From Haloquadratum walsbyi J07HQW2 (lineage in GTDB: Archaea > Halobacteriota > Halobacteria > Halobacteriales > Haloferacaceae): a DNA stretch of 64,000 nucleotides. The stretch covers positions 3,381,457-3,445,456 of the forward strand of contig NZ_KE356561.1 of assembly GCF_000415985.1 (NCBI RefSeq), in the 5' to 3' direction. The notes beneath the pieces were generated by a model, which did no database searches, was not told the DNA's origin, and saw only the letters and a program-made list of their open reading frames with translations. Position numbers and translations under genes: made by a program. Positions 1 through 8,934 of this stretch are shown in pieces. Every line of letters begins with the position of its first letter. Position 1 is the stretch's first letter.

Positions 1-531
1 TATTTCTATGTCATGTGGACCTTCGCGCTCGGAACAACCCTGCTCGTCTATCGGCTCCATACCTCGAAGCTCGGTATCTATCTCAAGGCAATCGATATCG
101 ATCAGGAACTCGCCGAGAACGCCGGAATAAGTGCGTTCTGGTATAAGATGTATGCGATGGGGCTTAGTTCGTTCGTCGCTGGTGTTGGTGGTGGACTGTT
201 CGCGCAGTATGTGCTATTTATTGAACCGCGAATACTGTTGGAACTTATACGTAACGTTGAGTTCGTGTTAATCCCGGTGATTGGTGGACTTGGAACGGTA
301 TTAGGACCAATCGTTGGGGCAGTCGTCTACATCCTCACTCGAGAGTACACTCGCACGTTGCTGGGCGGAACCCAAACTGGACTTAGTTGGGTTATTTTCG
401 GAACGGTGCTCATTCTTGTCGCGGTCTACAGACCAAACGGTCTCATAGGGCGCCGTCCTGTCATCAGCAGTATCAGGACTAATACGGACGAGCAAAAATC
501 AGGCGTTGGGAGTGGGGCAGATGATGACTGA
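1..531 (+). CDS. livM: Branched-chain amino acid ABC transporter permease, LivM type (5' end missing)
   Basis: The reading frame is open from the first base, so only the C-terminal part (about 176 residues) is present. It holds hydrophobic segments separated by the cytoplasmic loop typical of LivM/LivH permeases (residues near GIYLKAIDIDQELAENAGI, where the ATPase docks) and the conserved glycine-rich stretch GGLGTVLGPIVGAVV. It forms the membrane channel for leucine, isoleucine, valine or a related substrate together with LivG and LivF, whose genes follow in the same direction. The stop overlaps the start of livG, which suggests translational coupling. The family is clear; the exact substrate is not, since related transporters also carry urea or amides. 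Confidence 0.88.
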   Translation, partial: YFYVMWTFALGTTLLVYRLHTSKLGIYLKAIDIDQELAENAGISAFWYKMYAMGLSSFVAGVGGGLFAQYVLFIEPRILLELIRNVEFVLIPVIGGLGTVLGPIVGAVVYILTREYTRTLLGGTQTGLSWVIFGTVLILVAVYRPNGLIGRRPVISSIRTNTDEQKSGVGSGADDD

Positions 532-1285
532 GACACAACGAGTGAACTCAGAGTCAGTGTTGGAAATTGATGGTCTTCGTAAGGAATTTCCGGGTGTCGC
601 TGCTCTCGATGGTGTTTCACTTGAAATTAGAGAGAGAGAAATCGTCGGCATAATCGGACCAAACGGTGCCGGCAAATCGACGCTATTTAATTGTATCATG
701 GGCGTTCATGAACCGACGGATGGAGAGATATATCTCGATAAGAAGACAGATATTACTGGTGAGTTTACTTCTCGAATCGTCCGGAAGGGTGTCTCTAGAG
801 CATTCCAGCAAGCACGTGTTTTCCCTGGATTGACTGTCCGAGAAAACATGGTCGCAAACCAGGATCATGAGGATGAAAACATTGTAACGACGCTATTCAA
901 TAGTGCTGAGGCGACCGAGCGTATGAACGACCTCGTGAGGCAGGTTGGACTTTGGGATCTTCGCGATCGGAAAGCTGGCGAACTCTCAACCGGACAAAAA
1001 AAATTGCTTACAATCGCAGCGGCACTCATGCAGAACCCGGAAATCGTCATGCTAGATGAGCCGACTGCCGGTGTCAACCCAAACCTGGTCGACGATATCA
1101 TCGATACCATTATTGATTTGAATCATGATGGGGCGACGTTTTGTATTATTGAACACGATATGGACGTCATCCACACGCTAAGTGACTATGTATACGTCCT
1201 TAATAATGGGATGAACCTCACCGAAGGACCGCCTGACGTTGCACTGGATGACCCGGACGTCTTGGAGGCGTACTTCGGAGAATAA
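521..1285 (+). CDS. livG: Branched-chain amino acid ABC transporter ATPase, LivG type
   Basis: This cytoplasmic ATPase powers uptake through the LivM/LivH channel. It shows Walker A GPNGAGKST (about residues 46-54), the Q-loop after RAFQQARVFPGLTV, signature LSTGQ, Walker B IVMLDEPTAGVN and the switch His in IIEHDM. The LivG-specific insert between Walker A and the signature is present, and length (about 254 residues) fits the family. I chose ATG at 521 (524 is also possible), overlapping the livM stop; an in-frame TTG at 506 is less likely. It lies between livM and livF in a three-gene operon. Nothing appears damaged. Confidence 0.93.
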   Translation: MMTETQRVNSESVLEIDGLRKEFPGVAALDGVSLEIREREIVGIIGPNGAGKSTLFNCIMGVHEPTDGEIYLDKKTDITGEFTSRIVRKGVSRAFQQARVFPGLTVRENMVANQDHEDENIVTTLFNSAEATERMNDLVRQVGLWDLRDRKAGELSTGQKKLLTIAAALMQNPEIVMLDEPTAGVNPNLVDDIIDTIIDLNHDGATFCIIEHDMDVIHTLSDYVYVLNNGMNLTEGPPDVALDDPDVLEAYFGE

Positions 1286-1289
1286 TATA

Positions 1290-2012
1290 ATGACACTACT
1301 ATCAGTCGAAGATGTACATGCAGGATATGATGGGTTTCTGGTTCTCAGGGGAGCTTCTCTCACTGTCGATGATGAGGAGATAGTCTGTGTTATTGGTCCA
1401 AACGGTGCAGGCAAATCAACATTATTCAAAACGGTATACGGGCTGCTGTCCCCGAACCGTGGCACGATTACATATGATGGTGAGGACATAACAAGCAGAA
1501 GTCAAAAGCAGCTACTAAAATCTGGCATCTCTTATGTGCTCCAACGGAATGCTGCATTCCCAGATATGACTGTTAGAGATAATCTCGAATTGGGAGCGTA
1601 CGTCGCAGGTAGCACCCACGATACTGACGCCGCAATCGAGGATGTGTTTGATATATTCCCTGCACTTCAGGAGTACGCGGACACCCCTGCAGGAAATCTC
1701 AGTGGTGGTCAACAACAGATGGTCGAGCTCGGCCGGGGGATGATGCTTGATCCCGACCTTCTCATGCTCGATGAACCAACTGCCGGTCTTGCACCGAAGG
1801 CAATCGACATGATCTTCGAAAAGATTGAGGATATAAATGCCCGTGGTGTCACCATCTTGATGATTGAGCAGAATGTCAAAACAGGGGTCAAGCACTCAGA
1901 TCATGTATTCGTTCTAGAAAACGGGTCTACGCGATTCGATGGCGATGCGGAGAAGATACTCGAACGACCAGAGATACGCGAAGCATATCTCAAGGTCGAC
2001 CGAGGGCAGTAA
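1290..2012 (+). CDS. livF: Branched-chain amino acid ABC transporter ATPase, LivF type
   Basis: This is the second ATPase of the transporter, expected to pair with LivG as a heterodimer on the cytoplasmic face. Walker A GPNGAGKST lies near residue 35, the signature is LSGGQQQ, Walker B is LLMLDEPTAGLAPK and the H-loop region reads MIEQNV, where the switch residue is Gln-Asn as usual in LivF proteins. Length of 240 residues is normal. ATG at 1290 follows the livG stop by four bases and gives the standard LivF N-terminus; longer in-frame starts inside livG are unlikely. It is the last gene of the operon. Confidence 0.93.
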   Translation: MTLLSVEDVHAGYDGFLVLRGASLTVDDEEIVCVIGPNGAGKSTLFKTVYGLLSPNRGTITYDGEDITSRSQKQLLKSGISYVLQRNAAFPDMTVRDNLELGAYVAGSTHDTDAAIEDVFDIFPALQEYADTPAGNLSGGQQQMVELGRGMMLDPDLLMLDEPTAGLAPKAIDMIFEKIEDINARGVTILMIEQNVKTGVKHSDHVFVLENGSTRFDGDAEKILERPEIREAYLKVDRGQ

Positions 2013-2646
2013 GCGCAGAGACTCAATTTTGTTGATGCATCAACCCCACGTTGTGCTGAACCAGGTAATCTTGAACATGAGTTTGCACGACGTTTTAAAT
2101 TATACCCGTTAGTCGTGTTGTAGGTACACTAGATTAAGATTAAGATACCTATACGATGAACGTCTGAGGCTGTATGATTCTCTTCGCGCTAGTCGCGCGT
2201 GTACTCTGTTTGATTTAATCCAGTGTTGTGCGATTTCTATACACCTAGTCTATTAGTTCAGTATTATGCTCAGATGGGACAATCTCCTCAGATATTCAAA
2301 CTCACATTGAGGGCAGTGGGTATCACGGAACCCGTTTGCTGTCTGGTCCATCTAATACTATTTCATAGCGCTTCATGTTAATAATCTTAAACGTCAGTTT
2401 ATATATGAATATTTGATATCCATATTGCTGTTTTAGCATCTCGCTTCCAGACATATTTCTAGTCAGATGTCTCAAACACAAGTCCAAATACGGGAACACT
2501 CATCTTATGTATCAGTCGATGCCGAGGTGGCTGTCTCTCTCATGTACTCAGCAACGCCGATTCATGATATACAGCAATAGACTGCATGCTCGCATATCAG
2601 AACGGTCTAGATCGAACTGAACTACTAGAGAGTCCGTGATTTATAG
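2013..2646. other. Gene-free stretch after livF
   Basis: About 630 bases without a credible coding region on either strand. It is AT-rich and I see no RNA gene or clear repeat. The right edge is the start of the repeat at 2647. Confidence 0.6.
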
Positions 2647-3176
2647 AGATTCAAGGAGAATCCCTGCGTCTGTCGGCGCAGGACAGGACAGGATAGGCTG
2701 AATCCATTATCAGCACAGTGAAGAAACTAGATAACGTATATTGGAACAAGGTCAGGTCGGAACGGAGCGATTCCGACCGACCTTCGGAGGCGGTCTCTCC
2801 GCCAGTAATGAGACAGTATCCGAAACGCTCACCGATGGATCACGCAGGCGAGAAGCCTGTGTCTGTGTCTGTGTCAGTGAGGTGAGGTGAGGTGAGAGAC
2901 ACAACGATACCTCTCCCTCTGAGTCTCCCACCGTGTCACTGACTCGCTGTTGGCAAACCAAACATAACAGCAGTGAATCAGTGACACTGACGAGACGATA
3001 GGAGAGGAGAGGAGTAACGGTAGTTTGGCACTGCCAGTCAGCCACTGAACTTGAACTGATCACGATGGCTGGGTGAGATGCGTTCCCGTACAGTGACAGC
3101 AACCATGGTTGGAAACCTGCCACTCTCAACGCTCGGGATTCCTCCCGCCTTCAGTTCAGGCGGAGGAGGATGTCAA
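2647..3176 (+). repeat. Non-coding dispersed repeat, copy 1 (MITE-like)
   Basis: A 530-base unit closely matches 20103-20591 in the same orientation, with small insertions and deletions. Both copies start AGATTC(A/G)AGGAGAAT and end GGAGGAGGATGTCAA after a short inverted pair CCTCCCGCC / GGCGGAGG. Internally there are short hairpins and a variable tract of GTGAG or TGTGTC repeats. Reading frames crossing it are simple-sequence translations and differ between copies, so I treat it as non-coding. The terminal hairpin resembles right ends of haloarchaeal IS200/IS605-type elements, so a non-autonomous derivative is my best guess. Confidence 0.7.
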
Positions 3177-3213
3177 ATACTGGGCGACCTCACGCGACCA
3201 GCGATGGTCCAAC

Positions 3214-3801
3214 TCACTCCGTTTCAGAATCGTTCCACAATTCCGAGTGAGTGATCAATTCTATTGCTTCCTCGGTCGGTATGACCGTTGCAAATTCATC
3301 ACTGAGGTGTGCCAGTGCCGTACGGTGGACCATTGGGGCATCAAAGTGTTCATCACTCAATTGACGGTCAAATGTCGCTGTTGCATCTGCAATGACATAT
3401 GTATTGAATCCGCGATTTTCAGCCATTCTGACCGTCGTTGATACACAGTGATCAGTTGTTAACCCACAGACGATGAGGGTATCATACCCATGATTATCGA
3501 GCCACTGCTGTAACCCGGTATCGATGAATGCCCCATTGACTCGCTTGACGAATGTAGCCTCGTCGTCTGCTGGAGAGAGTTCAGATTTGAATTGAAATCC
3601 AGGTGTACCTTCTCGTAGAGGCGAATCTGATTCGGTTGAGTTATGTCGAACATGAGCGACCGGGCAGTCACGCTCTCGCCAGGTTGATAATAATCGTACT
3701 GCGTTCGATTCGGCGTCAGGATTATTACGAGTTCCCCATCCAGCACCGTCGAAGCCTTGTTGAAAATCAACTAACAACAGTACTGGCTGTGTGGACGACA
3801 T
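3214..3801 (-). CDS. Isochorismatase-family cysteine hydrolase
   Basis: A 195-residue cytoplasmic hydrolase. The family triad is visible: Asp12 in LLVDFQQGF, Lys86 in FVKRVNGAF and the nucleophile Cys119 in [11 protein letters not shown], with the usual cis-peptide region just before the cysteine. Family members hydrolyse isochorismate, nicotinamide or N-carbamoyl compounds; the sequence does not tell which, and no siderophore or NAD genes lie nearby. The gene starts three bases after the stop of the YqcI/YcgG gene upstream on the same strand, so the two are probably cotranscribed. The 3' end runs close to the repeat at 2647-3176 but is not damaged. Confidence 0.88.
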   Translation of the reverse strand: MSSTQPVLLLVDFQQGFDGAGWGTRNNPDAESNAVRLLSTWRERDCPVAHVRHNSTESDSPLREGTPGFQFKSELSPADDEATFVKRVNGAFIDTGLQQWLDNHGYDTLIVCGLTTDHCVSTTVRMAENRGFNTYVIADATATFDRQLSDEHFDAPMVHRTALAHLSDEFATVIPTEEAIELITHSELWNDSETE

Positions 3802-3804
3802 GGA

Positions 3805-4629
3805 TTATCTGGGGGAGGCCGAGAGTTTCTTTTCATCTCGGAGACGATCTGACTTTGGGTGGTCACGGGTAATATTGATCGGACACTCATCTGGGGTCTG
3901 TTCCTCGGATTCTGAAAGCATATATTGATGCCACTCCCGGTCTTCCTCAACACCCCAGTCACCAAGATCTGCATGTGGGCAGACGCCATCATAATCTTCC
4001 AGACGATCTTGAATGACATCTCGGGCGTGCTGTCCGCCAGAGGTGTCGCCGGTCACTCCAAGATTTTTGAATAAAGCCCGTGGTTGGAAGGTGATTTCGA
4101 GACCAATCGGGCAGTAACGACTCTTACGCGTCTCATAAAACGGTGCTCGACAGGTCGGGAACATCGGTACGCCAGCAAAGGAAAACTCCCAATGGGGATC
4201 ATCTGGGTTCGTCGGAATATCTTCAGGCCATGGCTCAGGGTCGTGGATATGGAGGAACTGAAGAATATGCCATAGTATCTCGTTATACTCGGCTTCTGAG
4301 AGATCCTCTTCAGGAGGTCTGAAGAACGTGACTAGTGATGCACGGTCGTTATAATCCTGATACATGTCGAGATATGAGATTAGTGTCCGACCTAGATCTA
4401 GTAGTGCATCCTTATCGCTTGTTGAAGAGACCGCAGTGTAAAGTGGGTCGCCGTTGGCGACGGATTCAGCACCGAAATAGCAAGGAAATGGTGACTCATT
4501 CCGCTCGCCGAGAAGTCCATCTCGGAAACTGTTCCAGTGGGCAGCGACCCAGTCAGGCGCTGCTCCCGATTCAACACGGTTCTCAACAGTCGCTTGTGTT
4601 TGGAGGTTACCGGCGACCCGATCCGTCAT
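3805..4629 (-). CDS. YqcI/YcgG family protein
   Basis: A 274-residue protein with YqcI/YcgG hallmarks: an N-terminal FPCYFGAESV motif, a central WHILQFLHIHD helix, the FSFAGVPMFPTCRAPFYETRKSR segment, and a Cys/His region near the C-terminus (DGVCPHADLGDWG). As I recall, some members of this family are haem-dependent N-oxygenases acting on amino or guanidino groups in antibiotic pathways; whether that applies here is unknown. It is the first gene of a two-gene unit with the downstream cysteine hydrolase, so a small-molecule modification and hydrolysis pair is conceivable. The start at 4629 is the first ATG and fits the family. Confidence 0.8.
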   Translation of the reverse strand: MTDRVAGNLQTQATVENRVESGAAPDWVAAHWNSFRDGLLGERNESPFPCYFGAESVANGDPLYTAVSSTSDKDALLDLGRTLISYLDMYQDYNDRASLVTFFRPPEEDLSEAEYNEILWHILQFLHIHDPEPWPEDIPTNPDDPHWEFSFAGVPMFPTCRAPFYETRKSRYCPIGLEITFQPRALFKNLGVTGDTSGGQHARDVIQDRLEDYDGVCPHADLGDWGVEEDREWHQYMLSESEEQTPDECPINITRDHPKSDRLRDEKKLSASPR

Positions 4630-4866
4630 ACTAGAGTGTGGCTACCGGATGAATATTTACTTACTGATATCAACCGGATGTCGTAGCACAACGCGAACTC
4701 ACTCGCTGTTGAGGATCTAATAATGCAGTCCCGCTTACTGAAGCATAGTTCATGATGATGGTCTATAATCCGTGTTAGATACCTAAGAGTGCCCAGATCA
4801 GATTGATTGAACGCTTCATCAGTATCAATTAACAGATTCTTGATACAACTGGAACTGAGTCTCTCA

Positions 4867-5928
4867 CTAACAGGGATGAAGACGGTCACGGGGAAACGAT
4901 AGCATGAGTTCTGTGCCGACAGTTGGTGGTGAGGAAGCAAACGTTTCAATAGTTACATTATCAAATGCGACCGTCACCCGATTCGTTGCATCCTCATGTA
5001 CGACGCGCTCGACGGTCCCAGACAAATCCCCATTGGTGTCATCAAGTGTAATCGCCTCAGGTCTAATGGCAACGTGGGTCGTGACGTTGATGTCAATATT
5101 ATTGATATTGTTATTGTCGGCGTTCTTCTTACCGTGATCAATTGGACTCCGACTGCTTCCGTCGAAGCGTGCCTGTGGCTTGGTATCATTGGCAAGAGTG
5201 CGACGCAGAGCAGGTGCTGTTGAGAGGTCGATAACGTTTGATCCGGTGAATCGGGCAACCATTGGCGATTGCGGGTGCTCAAACACGTCCTCAGGCGTTC
5301 CACGTTGGATAACATCTCCATGCTGCATCACGATAATGTGGTCGGCGATGGCACGAGCGGTTGTGCGGTTATGCGTCACATACACTGCAGTCACGTCGGT
5401 AAGTATGTCGGCGAGGTCATCTCGTAGAGTCTTCCGGGTCGGGACATCAAGTGCTGCCAACGGCTCATCAAGAAGCATCACAGAGGGGCGAATTGCAAGT
5501 GCCCGGGCGAGAGCAACCCGTTGTTTCTCTCCACCTGATAATGTCGGTGGGTTCCTGTCTGCGAGATGTGCAACCCCGAGTTCAGCGAGTAGAGCATCAG
5601 CATCACGTGAGGACTCCCGGTACTGGGTACCGTAGTTAACATTGTCTCGAACAGTCATGTGCGGGAACAGTGCGTAATCTTGGAATACAAAGCCGAATCC
5701 TCGTTTTTCAGGTGGCTGGTCTGTAATATCCGTTCGATTTGTTCTCACTATTCCAGTGTGTTGATGGAAGCCAGCAATCGTCTCCAATAGCAATGTCTTG
5801 CCGCTCCCACTCGGACCGAGTATAACACAGGTCTCACCGGCGTCAACCTCCATCGCGGCATCGACAGTAAACGGCTCCGCACCGTCGGCAGTGAACGTCG
5901 AGCGGATATCAGCACTGAGGTGAGTCAC
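4867..5928 (-). CDS. wtpC: Molybdate/tungstate ABC transporter ATPase
   Basis: A 353-residue cytoplasmic ATPase for oxyanion import. Walker A GPSGSGKT lies near residue 38, signature LSGGEKQ near 127 and Walker B VMLLDEPLAALD about 20 residues later, with switch His in VYVTHN. The C-terminal third is a MOP/TOBE-like domain (from HVAIRPEAITL on), as in ModC and WtpC, where it binds the oxyanion and down-regulates transport. It is preceded by an Asn- and Ile-rich linker. The start overlaps the permease stop by four bases. Molybdate, tungstate and sulfate transporters are close relatives; the adjacent ModE-like regulator favours molybdate or tungstate. Confidence 0.88.
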   Translation of the reverse strand: MTHLSADIRSTFTADGAEPFTVDAAMEVDAGETCVILGPSGSGKTLLLETIAGFHQHTGIVRTNRTDITDQPPEKRGFGFVFQDYALFPHMTVRDNVNYGTQYRESSRDADALLAELGVAHLADRNPPTLSGGEKQRVALARALAIRPSVMLLDEPLAALDVPTRKTLRDDLADILTDVTAVYVTHNRTTARAIADHIIVMQHGDVIQRGTPEDVFEHPQSPMVARFTGSNVIDLSTAPALRRTLANDTKPQARFDGSSRSPIDHGKKNADNNNINNIDINVTTHVAIRPEAITLDDTNGDLSGTVERVVHEDATNRVTVAFDNVTIETFASSPPTVGTELMLSFPRDRLHPC

Positions 5929-6902
5929 GGCATTCCACCGCCTGTTCCATCATCAATCAAATAACGCACAATGAGGAAGATTACTGCTGAGACCGCTAGG
6001 AGTAAGAACGCGACCGCTCCACTCTCTTCGAGACCGCCCTGCAGGTACGTGTTGTATACAAATACAGGTGCGTGCTGTGCGGTCACTTCCGTGCCTGCGA
6101 AGGGGTAAAAGAAGCTTACAGAGTACGCAACAACGGCGACGGCACCAAATTCAGAGACGGCGCGAGCCCACGCGAGCAAACCGCCAGTGATCATTCCCCG
6201 AACAGCGAGCGGACCGGTCACTCGTCGGAACGTCTCCCACTGATTAGCACCGTGGATTCGGGAGGCATATTCAAGTCGATCGTCAATGCTTTCGAACGCC
6301 TCGCGGGTGGCGTTGACTGCATACGGGGCTGAGACGAACGCTAATGCCAACACCATCCCGACCATCGTTCCAAGCACCGAGAGCTGTGGAAAAGCCCCGC
6401 CCTTCCCAAAGCCGAACAAAATGATGATACCTGCGACAGAGTGTGGAACGACCAAGGGAAGGTCAACCAGACTTTCAACGAGTGGCTGACCGGGGAATCC
6501 CTTCGCTAGCAGATGTGCTAATGGAACACCACCTAATAGACTGAGCAGCGCTGCCAACAAGGGAGCATACACCCCGAGATATAGCACGCGTTGGACATCC
6601 GGGTCCAGTGCCTTCTCGATAATGAGCGATGGAGTCTGTCTGGCGAGAAAGATGAATAACGGTAGACTCAGTACAACCATGAGCAGACTACCGGCGGTTG
6701 CCGTTGCAATAGTAAATGGAGTCCCATCGAGTGCGTACGCGGTGGTCGCTGCGCTGCCCACGATAAAATAAACGTACCAGGTCGGCTTTCCAATCGAGTA
6801 GGCAGCAGCAAATACCAGTAGCTGAATGAGCGTGAATAAAACAACCAATGGTAGCCGCCCGACAGCGGTGATCTCGAATTGGGATTCAGTCTCTGTCGCC
6901 AT
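5925..6902 (-). CDS. wtpB: Molybdate/tungstate ABC transporter permease
   Basis: A 325-residue inner-membrane permease with several hydrophobic helices and the EAA loop (EYASRIHGANQWETFRRVTGP) that contacts the ATPase, followed by GGLLAWARAVSEFGA, typical of ModB, CysT and WtpB. An N-terminal extension of about 90 residues adds two or three helices, as often seen in haloarchaea. The next gene, wtpC, overlaps its end by four bases, so the pair is cotranscribed. The upstream binding-protein gene is frameshifted, leaving this permease without an obviously functional partner unless the frameshift is an artefact. Confidence 0.9.
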   Translation of the reverse strand: MATETESQFEITAVGRLPLVVLFTLIQLLVFAAAYSIGKPTWYVYFIVGSAATTAYALDGTPFTIATATAGSLLMVVLSLPLFIFLARQTPSLIIEKALDPDVQRVLYLGVYAPLLAALLSLLGGVPLAHLLAKGFPGQPLVESLVDLPLVVPHSVAGIIILFGFGKGGAFPQLSVLGTMVGMVLALAFVSAPYAVNATREAFESIDDRLEYASRIHGANQWETFRRVTGPLAVRGMITGGLLAWARAVSEFGAVAVVAYSVSFFYPFAGTEVTAQHAPVFVYNTYLQGGLEESGAVAFLLLAVSAVIFLIVRYLIDDGTGGGMP

Positions 6903-6959
6903 GATATATGAGTCTGAATATGTCGTGCATCGATATCGATACGCTGTTGATATAGATCA

Positions 6960-7996
6960 TCAAGGCTCCAGTGGACCGAGTGTACTCTGTGCACTGGCGA
7001 CATCCATCACACTGTCAGGGACGGCATCCTCAGAACTCGCAGGGACAACAACCGGGTCGACAGGGGCGAGCCCTTGCTCGTCAAGTATCGCCTGTCCCGG
7101 TTCGGTCGCAAAGTGCTTGACCCACTGAGTGCCACGACCTGGTGCTCTGGCGTTACTTGGTACAGTTAGTCCGTATGCAATTGGTGCGCCGGTGAAGGTG
7201 CCACTTTTTGTCTCGACTTCAGCTTTCGCATAGTGCTGAGCGTGCTCGTTGGTCACCTGTGAGAGGTCGACCTCCGGTTGAAGATCGATGTAGGGGAGCC
7301 CAGAAGTAGCCGAAATAGATTGATAATACAGCACATAATCGAGGTCACCCGATTCAAGTTGCCATTCAAGATTTATCTCGGTGCCCGTCGGAATTGTGGT
7401 GTTGCTCATCAGTGTGTCGAGCGTTGATTCATCATAGAGTCGTTCGCCGTCAAACTCCTCAGCACCTAACTGTAGCATCATCACCGCGCGGTAACCACCG
7501 GGATCAATTGCTGGATCTGAATGACCAATCGTAATATCATCCCGTGAGAGTACTTCCCACCAGTTATCCTTAGAAATGTCCTCTGCGCCGGGAGAGTTTT
7601 CTCGATACTGGATTGACATCGAGTTTGTCGTGAAAATGGCATACCAATCGCCATAGTCGGGAAGCACTCGGTTGCGAATAAGCCGGAAATCAGATGTTCC
7701 GAGCACGTCCGCCGATCGTCTCTGTTGGGTAATCTTTTGTGTTGAGGCGACTGATCCCTTTGCCTCCCGAGTTACATCAACATCAAATTGATTTTCAAAA
7801 TCAGCTCGGCAGCTGAGAACGGCGGTGCAAGTGACCCTGCATGAAAAATCGTCATCGAGTCAGCCAGTGAACTCCCGGTTGGATTGGCAGCCAACGTGGT
7901 GTCATCGTTATCACCACCGGTGCAACCCACGAGACCAACTGCCGTTGCAGTTGCGCCACTCGCCAGGAACGCCCGGCGAGTTCGATATGTTGTCAT
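6960..7996 (-). pseudogene. wtpA: Molybdate/tungstate substrate-binding lipoprotein, frameshifted
   Basis: The N-terminal piece (7996 to about 7805) starts with a twin-arginine signal (RTRRAFLASG) and lipobox GLVGC, then IFHAGSLAPPFSAAE, a family hallmark. After that glutamate the frame is lost. Reading one base over restores A-D-FENQFDVDVTREAKGS and continues without a stop to 6960, through the typical binding-protein core. One missing base near 7805 explains everything. It therefore encodes the extracellular, lipid-anchored receptor of the WtpBC transporter, either recently inactivated or misread by sequencing. Everything else in the gene is well preserved, so the lesion is recent if real. 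Confidence 0.85.
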
Positions 7997-8060
7997 TGAT
8001 ATATCGCCGTTGTTCCAACATTGACATAACTGTTTTGCTCTCTGCGAATCTTAACCTAGT
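7997..8060. promoter_or_regulatory. Divergent control region between wtpA and modE-like gene
   Basis: The 64-base gap carries the outward promoters of both genes and is a natural place for the regulator to bind. A short inverted repeat GTTG-TTC-CAAC is visible in it. That this is the operator is an inference. Confidence 0.35.
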
Positions 8061-8750
8061 ATGAAAGCAGGCTTCGATGCACAGCTTCGCGCAGAAAGTG
8101 TGAAATTCACACAGAAAGACGCCTCACTTCTTGAAACAGTGGACGAGATTGGGTCCATTCATCAAGCCGCCGATGAACTCGGTCGATCATATTCTCGCTC
8201 ACACCAGCGGATCACCGCACTCGAAGATGCATTTGGGACGCTCGTTGAACGACAGCGTGGAGGGTCTGATGGCGGTGGAAGCACGCTGACCAAGACCGCA
8301 CGTGAGTTACTCTCTCGATTTGACCGACTTCGGATGGGGTATTCATCGGTTGCAGAAACCACCGAAGCAGTATTAGATGGGACTGTTATCACACGAACCG
8401 GCGAACTTGGGACTGTGTCAACCGCTGCTGGTGCAGTGCGGGCAATCGTCCCCACAGAGACTGACACGGTACAGGTGAGTCTTCGCGCTGATGCAGTCAC
8501 ACTACATGACCCAGATGAGACGCCAACAGAGAATGCAATGAGTGCTCGAAACCGATTCGACGGGCACGTGCACAGTATCGACCGTGGCAATTCGATTTCG
8601 CTAGTTTCCGTCGATGTTGAAGCCGAAGATCATCTGTATGCCCTTGTCACCGAGGAAAGTCGAAAGCGACTCAAAATCGAACCGGAGCGTCAGATCGTTG
8701 CATCGTTCAAAGCAACCGCAACCCGTGCAACCCCGAGAAACACGAGCTAA
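8061..8750 (+). CDS. ModE-type molybdate-responsive regulator (HTH plus TOBE)
   Basis: A 229-residue protein. Residues about 15-95 form a LysR/ModE-like winged helix (LLETVDEIGSIHQAADELGRSYSRSHQRI, then a GGSTLTKTARELL wing). Residues about 115-225 form a TOBE-like domain (AVRAIVPTETDTVQVSLRADAVTL and a second beta repeat), the fold that binds molybdate or tungstate in ModE. It lies divergently next to the wtpABC genes, so it probably represses or activates them in response to intracellular oxyanion. It looks intact even though wtpA is broken. A single TOBE region makes it shorter than enterobacterial ModE, which is normal for archaea. Confidence 0.82.
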   Translation: MKAGFDAQLRAESVKFTQKDASLLETVDEIGSIHQAADELGRSYSRSHQRITALEDAFGTLVERQRGGSDGGGSTLTKTARELLSRFDRLRMGYSSVAETTEAVLDGTVITRTGELGTVSTAAGAVRAIVPTETDTVQVSLRADAVTLHDPDETPTENAMSARNRFDGHVHSIDRGNSISLVSVDVEAEDHLYALVTEESRKRLKIEPERQIVASFKATATRATPRNTS

Positions 8751-8843
8751 CGATATCTCGGTTTTGAATAGACTGTAAAATAACATGCATTCTGTGAGTG
8801 ACCCATCCAGAATCAGACCCTCAATCCTGTTACTCTGCTATGT

Positions 8844-8896
8844 TCACAGCGAGAACAGCGCGGAAGCCCACGGTTTCAGCCGTGGGTAACTGACAC
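8844..8896 (+). repeat. 53-bp hairpin repeat, copy 1
   Basis: The sequence contains the perfect 7-bp stem CCCACGG / CCGTGGG with a six-base loop, flanked by GCGCGGAAG and GTAACTGACAC. A near-identical copy in the same orientation lies at 10061. This matches the style of right ends (guide-RNA ends) of haloarchaeal IS200/IS605 TnpB elements, left without the element. Confidence 0.7.
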
Positions 8897-8934
8897 AATC
8901 TCATCGTCTCTCGGCGAGTGCTATACGATGTGCG

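Noticed and set aside
2752-3129. 125-codon reverse frame across the dispersed repeat
   Set aside because: It translates simple repeats (TQTQTQA, CLSPHLTS) and is not kept in the second copy of the repeat.
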